From: an uncultured Pseudomonadota bacterium
GTDB taxonomy: Bacteria > Myxococcota_A > Bradymonadia > Bradymonadales > GCA-2716585
DNA: 47,564 nt
Assembly (NCBI GenBank): GCA_937123825.1
Contig: CAKZKQ010000722.1
Span: forward strand, 1-47,564
Reading direction: 5' to 3'
Shown: positions 43,540-47,564 of the stretch, in pieces
Layout of the letters: every line of letters starts with the position of its first letter
How positions within the stretch are numbered: the stretch's first letter is position 1
The notes under the pieces: model-generated
Told to the model about the DNA's origin: nothing
The model's input: only the letters and a program-made list of their open reading frames with translations
Databases searched by the model: none
Translations under genes and position numbers: made by a program

Positions 43540-44571
43540 ATGAGCACAAGAAAGGAGCGCGTTCACTCCGGCGTCATCGAGCTTAAGTTGGCCCGTTCAT
43601 CGCGGCCGAGCCTTCGTTTGACGGCGCCCACCATCCAAATCCACAACCAGCGGCCAGTGGTCCGCGCCCAGACCTTTCCTTCCCGATTACCCAAAGGTGC
43701 GATCCTCAACGGCCGCTACGTTGTGGACCGTTATCTGGCCAGCGGCGGCTTTGCCGACGTCTACGCCGGCGAGGATCGTGATACCCGGGATCAAGTGGCT
43801 CTGAAGATCCTCAAGTGTCTTGGAGGGGGCGTCGACATCCAGCGCAACGCCGAGGAGCGGTTTTTTCAGGACGCGCGTCTGGCCTCGCGCATGCAACACC
43901 CCAACGTGGCCCGCACGCTGGCCTTCAGCGCCCATATGTTCCTCACAGACCCGCAGGGGCAGTCCTCTTCATTCAGACGCCCGTTCATTGTCCTTGAGCT
44001 GCTCCAAGGCGACACGCTGGCGCACACCATCCAGGCCGAAGGGGCGCTTCACCCCACGCGGGTGGCCCACCTGCTGCTCGGCGCGCTCGACGGTCTGGCC
44101 GTCGGCCACCGGCTGGGCGTGGTGCACAAGGATCTCAAGCCCGACAACCTCTTTGTCACCCACCCAACCCAGCCCAATGAGCACCTCAAGGTTCTGGATT
44201 TTGGCACAGCGAGGATCGTCGGTGAAAACTGGCGCTCGCTGACCCAGCCTGGCGGCATGTGTTTCACGCCCCGCTACGCCGCCCCCGAGTACCTCAAAGA
44301 TGGCAGCGCCAGCCCCGCCATAGACGTCTACCAGATGGGTCTGGTGATGATCGAAATGCTCACCGGAAAGCCCGCCATCGATGCCTCCGACCTGATGACC
44401 TGCACCCAGGCCCACTGGGACGGCATCAACATCCCCCCAAAGCTCGGCCGCAGCACTTTCGGCCCCTTGCTGCGCCGCGCCCTTGCTCGTCGTCCCGAAG
44501 ATCGCTACCCCGACGCCTCCAGCTTCCGCGACGCGCTGCGCCGCCGCTGCGCCACCATCTTCAAAAAATAA
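43540..44571 (+). CDS. Ser/Thr protein kinase (Hanks type, canonical)
   Basis: 343 residues. An N-terminal Arg/Lys-rich extension (1-50) precedes a complete kinase domain: glycine loop LASGGFADVY (66-75), ATP-binding Lys89, catalytic HKDLKPDN (Asp198, Asn203), DFG at 220-222 and the APE motif at 248-250. There is no transmembrane segment or sensor domain, so it is cytoplasmic. Unlike the kinase at 9367 it keeps the DFG Asp and should be active. Substrate unknown. Confidence 0.93.
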   Translation: MSTRKERVHSGVIELKLARSSRPSLRLTAPTIQIHNQRPVVRAQTFPSRLPKGAILNGRYVVDRYLASGGFADVYAGEDRDTRDQVALKILKCLGGGVDIQRNAEERFFQDARLASRMQHPNVARTLAFSAHMFLTDPQGQSSSFRRPFIVLELLQGDTLAHTIQAEGALHPTRVAHLLLGALDGLAVGHRLGVVHKDLKPDNLFVTHPTQPNEHLKVLDFGTARIVGENWRSLTQPGGMCFTPRYAAPEYLKDGSASPAIDVYQMGLVMIEMLTGKPAIDASDLMTCTQAHWDGINIPPKLGRSTFGPLLRRALARRPEDRYPDASSFRDALRRRCATIFKK

Positions 44572-44744
44572 CTCCCCCAAAAAAGAGCGCTGGCAAGCGC
44601 CAAAAGGGGCCCCAAAAACGCCCCAAAAAAGAGACTCTGGCGAGGGTCAAAGGGTGCAGATGTGAACTGGGACGAGAGAGGCTATAGCAGCGCTATGCCG
44701 AACGAGTCACAGGAGCATATGCGCCCTTTGAACCCGCCAGAGAG

Positions 44745-44775
44745 TTGACCGGGGTGGTGGGGGGAGTGATATATC
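44745..44775 (+). promoter_or_regulatory. Putative promoter of the metallo-beta-lactamase-fold gene
   Basis: TTGACC at 44745-44750 and TATATC at 44770-44775 with 19-bp spacing, about 52 bp before the ATG at 44827. The spacing is longer than ideal, so confidence is modest. Confidence 0.35.
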
Positions 44776-44826
44776 TTGGCGTGCGTTCAGGTGAACTGAT
44801 GTATCAGCAAGGAAGCGACCTGAGTT

Positions 44827-45672
44827 ATGGATGCAGCACCCCAACCTTTGCCGTCGGAGCCTTCGACGGAGCAAGATGCCCCTGAAGAAGGGCTGATTTG
44901 TCAGTTTCGCATGCTGGCCAGCGGTTCTTCGGGCAACGCCATCTATGTGCGTGTGGGGGATGTGCGTGTGTTGGTGGATGTGGGGATCTCTCGGCGTCGA
45001 ATCGTGCGCGCTTTGGGGGAGTTGGACGTGTCGATGGATCAGATCGACGCGATTGTGTTGACCCACGAGCATTCGGATCATGTCAGTGGCCTGCCGATGT
45101 TGCGCAAGCACCACCCGGGAATCCCGATCTTCTGCACTGAGGGGACGGCCAGGGGTTGCGTGCGGCGCAAGCGTTGGGATCAGGAGAACCATCACCCGAT
45201 CGAGGCGGGGGACGTGTTGCGGTTGGGGCACATGCGCTTGATGCCCTTTGCGACCTCTCACGACGTCAACGAGCCGGTGGGGTTGCGGATCGAGGGGCCG
45301 GACACGGCGCTGGGGATCGCGACCGATCTTGGCCGCTCGACTTCGACGGTGCTCAAGGCGTTGGAGGATTGCCGGGCGGTGGTGCTGGAGGCCAACCACG
45401 ATGTGGAGAGGCTCTGGCGAGGACCTTACCCGCTGCACCTTAAGCGCCGGGTGGTGTCGCCGCGTGGGCACTTGTCCAACGAGCAGATGCGGGATGTGCT
45501 TGGCGAGATTGCCACAGAGAACCTGCGCAGCGTGGTGTTGGCGCATTTGAGCGACAAGAACAACACCCCGGAGCTGGCTTTGGGGTCATTGGGGACCAGC
45601 CTCTCCAACGCACCCAAGGCGTTGGTGACGGTGGCCGAGCGCGAGTCTCCCAGCCCCTTGATGGCCTTCTAG
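44827..45672 (+). CDS. Metallo-beta-lactamase-fold hydrolase (WalJ/YycJ type)
   Basis: 281 residues. LTHEHSDHVSG carries the metal-binding HxHxDH; SHDVNEPVGLR and VLAHLSDKNNTPELA give later ligands of the fold. The start of the core (MLASGSSGNAIYVRVGDVRV) is typical of YycJ/WalJ-like hydrolases, which are 5'-3' exonuclease-like or DNA-repair-linked in other bacteria. An approximately 27-residue N-terminal Pro/Glu extension precedes it. The in-vivo substrate is not shown by sequence. Confidence 0.85.
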   Translation: MDAAPQPLPSEPSTEQDAPEEGLICQFRMLASGSSGNAIYVRVGDVRVLVDVGISRRRIVRALGELDVSMDQIDAIVLTHEHSDHVSGLPMLRKHHPGIPIFCTEGTARGCVRRKRWDQENHHPIEAGDVLRLGHMRLMPFATSHDVNEPVGLRIEGPDTALGIATDLGRSTSTVLKALEDCRAVVLEANHDVERLWRGPYPLHLKRRVVSPRGHLSNEQMRDVLGEIATENLRSVVLAHLSDKNNTPELALGSLGTSLSNAPKALVTVAERESPSPLMAF

Positions 45673-46123
45673 AAGGCTGTCACAGCCTCCCAAATCCCTT
45701 CAAATCCTGGTTTTTGCGTCTTTCAGGGACTCTAAAAGGCACAGATGTGCATCGGTGTGGTCTTTTTGAAGCCGTCCGATGTTGGTGTGTTGGGGTGGGG
45801 GGAGAGAAACGGAGGGCACGGGGCAGAGAGGGCAGGGCCGTTGGTTTGCCCTGATGGGCAAAGCCCGGCCCCTAATGGCTCATACCAAGCTGCAGACGTC
45901 CGACTTCATTTGTGACGGCCCTTCGCCACAGGTTTGGGACGGCCCTGATGCGCTATAGACCACAGAACTCGCTTGCGGTAGCGCTGCTACAGCTGCGCTC
46001 GTCCTGAAGGCCTCTAGCATCCATCATTGCTCGCCCCAAACCTGTGGCTTATCACTGAGAACTTCGGCTGCTGACATCCGTTATTGCTCGTCTCAAACCA
46101 AGCCTTTCAGCTGCAACTTGGTA
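45673..46123. repeat. Intergenic element with nested inverted and direct repeats
   Basis: An outer inverted pair, ATACCAAGCTGCAG (45882-45895) and CTGCAACTTGGTAT (46111-46124), one mismatch, encloses a perfect 14-bp inner pair GCCACAGGTTTGGG (45925-45938) and CCCAAACCTGTGGC (46035-46048). Two direct copies of a 25-bp motif, with differences, occur at 46018-46042 and 46075-46099 (TTGCTCG core). A GTAGC-GCT-GCTAC palindrome lies between. The arrangement resembles a miniature inverted-repeat element (MITE) about 243 bp long, or a structured RNA. The outer arm reaches the stop codon of the next gene. Confidence 0.6.
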
Positions 46124-47347
46124 TCACTCGCTGAAGTCCACGGCGTCGAGGACGATCATCGTGTTGGTGTCGTTGTAGATGAGGACAAAGGCGGTGTGGA
46201 AGGCGTCGACGCCGGCAAAGGGCGTGTCGAAGGCAGTGGCGGTGCCGATGATGAGGTTGTCGCTCTGGGCCAGTTCGTTGCTCAGGGCCAGGAAGTTGAC
46301 CATGGAGCGGAACTCCATCTCGGTGCACATGTCATCGACGCTCATCTCGCCGCCGACGGAGTAGAGGATTTCGTCGTTGAGGACCTTGGCGATGGCGGCG
46401 TTGGCACCGGCGCCGGTGGTCAGGGGTTGGCCGTCGGGGGTGGCGAAGGTGAAGGCAAAGACCTCCATTTCGCAGAAGCCATCGCAGGTGTCCATGCCCA
46501 CAAAGACCTCTTCGTCCAGCTCGCTGGAGACCTCTTTGCGGGTCAACTCGACGTCGCTGGAGACGGTCAACTCTTCATCAATTTTATCGACGCAGTTGGG
46601 TAGGAAGTTTTCGGCGAAGGCGTCCTCACCGGCGGCGCACCAGGCCGGCGCCTGGGTGAAGGCGTCTTCAAAGCACAGGCCCTCGAAGGTATCGACGATG
46701 TCCATGTTCTCAAGGCAGATCTGCCAGGCGTCGCTCAAGCTGGTGTCAAACTCAAAGATGGTCTCATCGACGCACTCGCGCAGCAGGTCCTCAAGCTCAG
46801 CCGGGCACTCGTTCAGGTCCACGTCTTCAACGGGAGCCTCACACTGTCCCTCAAGGCAGGAGGCCATGACGCGGTAGTTGCCGCGTCCGGCGGCGTCGGC
46901 GGTGCCCACGACCACCAGATAGCGGCCCGCTTCGAGTTTGATCTCTTTGAGGCGGCTGAGCTTGCCAAAGCCGTCATCGTCGTCCCGCATCAGGAAGGCG
47001 TCGCCAAAGCTGCCGCTCTTCTCGGGGCCGTAGACAAAGAGGGTCGTGTCGAGCCCGCGTGAGCTGCCCTTCTGGGTCACCTCAAGGGTCAGGGTGCTGG
47101 TCTGGGCGACATCGAGGGTGTACCCATGAAACTCAAGGTCCTTGGTGAAGCTGTTCTCCAGGGCCTCATCATCTCCGTAGAAGAGGCGTCCTTTGAGCGA
47201 CACCTGGTCGGCGGCGTCCGTCTTGCCGTCCAGGTTGGGCTCTGCAAGTTCCTTGGTGCTCTGGTCGCTTTCATCGGCGCTGCAACCTGCAAAGAGGAGG
47301 TTGGCGGCACACAACGCAATCCAAACAAATCCAGCTTTACGCATCAT
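46124..47347 (-). CDS. Large lipoprotein with PPC-like domain
   Basis: 407 residues from ATG 47347 (ATG 47344 is equally possible), after GAGAGGATC. Signal peptide with lipobox LLFAGCS. Residues about 50-155 resemble a pre-peptidase C-terminal (PPC) beta-sandwich (GYTLDVAQTSTLTLEV, RLKEIKLEAGRYLVVVGT). A Cys-rich, acidic middle (DLNECPAELEDLL, MDTCDGFCEMEV) and a C-terminal half without recognised domain follow. Probably outer-membrane or surface exposed; function unknown. The longer frame to 47524 is rejected because the signal peptide starts here. Confidence 0.75.
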   Translation of the reverse strand: MMRKAGFVWIALCAANLLFAGCSADESDQSTKELAEPNLDGKTDAADQVSLKGRLFYGDDEALENSFTKDLEFHGYTLDVAQTSTLTLEVTQKGSSRGLDTTLFVYGPEKSGSFGDAFLMRDDDDGFGKLSRLKEIKLEAGRYLVVVGTADAAGRGNYRVMASCLEGQCEAPVEDVDLNECPAELEDLLRECVDETIFEFDTSLSDAWQICLENMDIVDTFEGLCFEDAFTQAPAWCAAGEDAFAENFLPNCVDKIDEELTVSSDVELTRKEVSSELDEEVFVGMDTCDGFCEMEVFAFTFATPDGQPLTTGAGANAAIAKVLNDEILYSVGGEMSVDDMCTEMEFRSMVNFLALSNELAQSDNLIIGTATAFDTPFAGVDAFHTAFVLIYNDTNTMIVLDAVDFSE

Positions 47348-47410
47348 CGATCCTCTCCCCATTGCCAAAAGGTGCGCCGCGTCGGGAGCAATACCCAATT
47401 CCAAACGGCA

Positions 47411-47426
47411 TGTTCCCCGTGAAACA
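47411..47426. other. parS-like site (one mismatch)
   Basis: TGTTCCCCGTGAAACA matches 15 of 16 positions of the parS variant TGTTCCACGTGAAACA. It is intergenic, upstream of the large lipoprotein gene. A second strong match after 36698-36711. Confidence 0.55.
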
Positions 47427-47564
47427 AACGCTCTCACAGGAACCCCACATGTGAGCAAAGTGCAGGCCAGTTTCCCCTTTGAATCCTCAACTTTTTGACC
47501 CCAAGGACCGTGAGCCAGATCCAAAGCCGTTGCCCACGGCCCGCATGTCCCAAAAGAGCTTCTG

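Noticed and set aside
44225..44270. TGTTTCAC half-site inside the second kinase gene as a parS site
   Set aside because: Only one arm matches (about TGTTTCACG); the other half is unrelated and it lies in coding sequence.
44586..44600. Short GCGCT/AGCGC stem after the kinase stop as terminator
   Set aside because: 5-bp stem with a weak T run; inadequate.

Overview
The window is a chromosomal segment of a Gram-negative bacterium, most likely a myxococcote or related former deltaproteobacterium (Bradymonadales-like is my best guess from memory, not tested). Supporting features are many type II signal-peptide lipoproteins with Asn/Asp- or Pro-rich linkers, two Hanks-type Ser/Thr kinases, a PrkA kinase, a PilZ receiver-like protein, TolB, and coding GC that looks high by eye. 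There is no rRNA, recognisable tRNA, CRISPR array, transposase or phage gene.

Left part (1-10.7 kb): the 5' two thirds of a PrkA serine kinase gene (minus strand, cut by the window edge). Next comes an HTH regulator and a YD-repeat surface lipoprotein in an apparent operon, behind two copies of a 23-bp dyad-containing element. Then follow a decayed small gene, a 957-residue STAND-type ATPase with a C-terminal OmpR-type winged helix, a Cys-rich lipoprotein, and a Ser/Thr kinase whose DFG aspartate is Gly.

Middle part (10.9-26.7 kb): an accessory block of about 20 mostly small genes, nearly all on the minus strand. They include an M14-like protein, a Sel1-repeat protein, an EF-Tu-domain-like barrel, a MazG-like hydrolase, a DUF2625 protein, a GNAT fusion, several small lipoproteins, an M23 peptidase, conserved small proteins (MPNGGSD type, MYLRFV type, MALP type) and an antitoxin without a visible toxin. 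The only plus-strand gene is a serine hydrolase broken by an in-frame TAG. Such mixtures of single-gene, poorly conserved proteins are typical of fast-changing regions; a shared function is not shown.

Right part (27-47.5 kb): core genes. A type IIA topoisomerase A/B pair is followed by an inverted-repeat intergenic element. A minus-strand cluster then reads PilZ protein, duplicated membrane protein, degenerate MPN/JAB-like protein, enolase and glutathione synthetase. After it come a GT4 glycosyltransferase, a long acyl-CoA dehydrogenase, TolB, a canonical Ser/Thr kinase, a WalJ/YycJ-type metallo-beta-lactamase-fold protein, a repeat-rich intergenic element, and a large lipoprotein.

A perfect 14-bp parS palindrome lies at 36698-36711, with three near matches elsewhere in the window. 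This suggests the segment may lie in the ParB-loading (origin-proximal) part of the chromosome. All family names are from motif recognition by eye; no database search was run.
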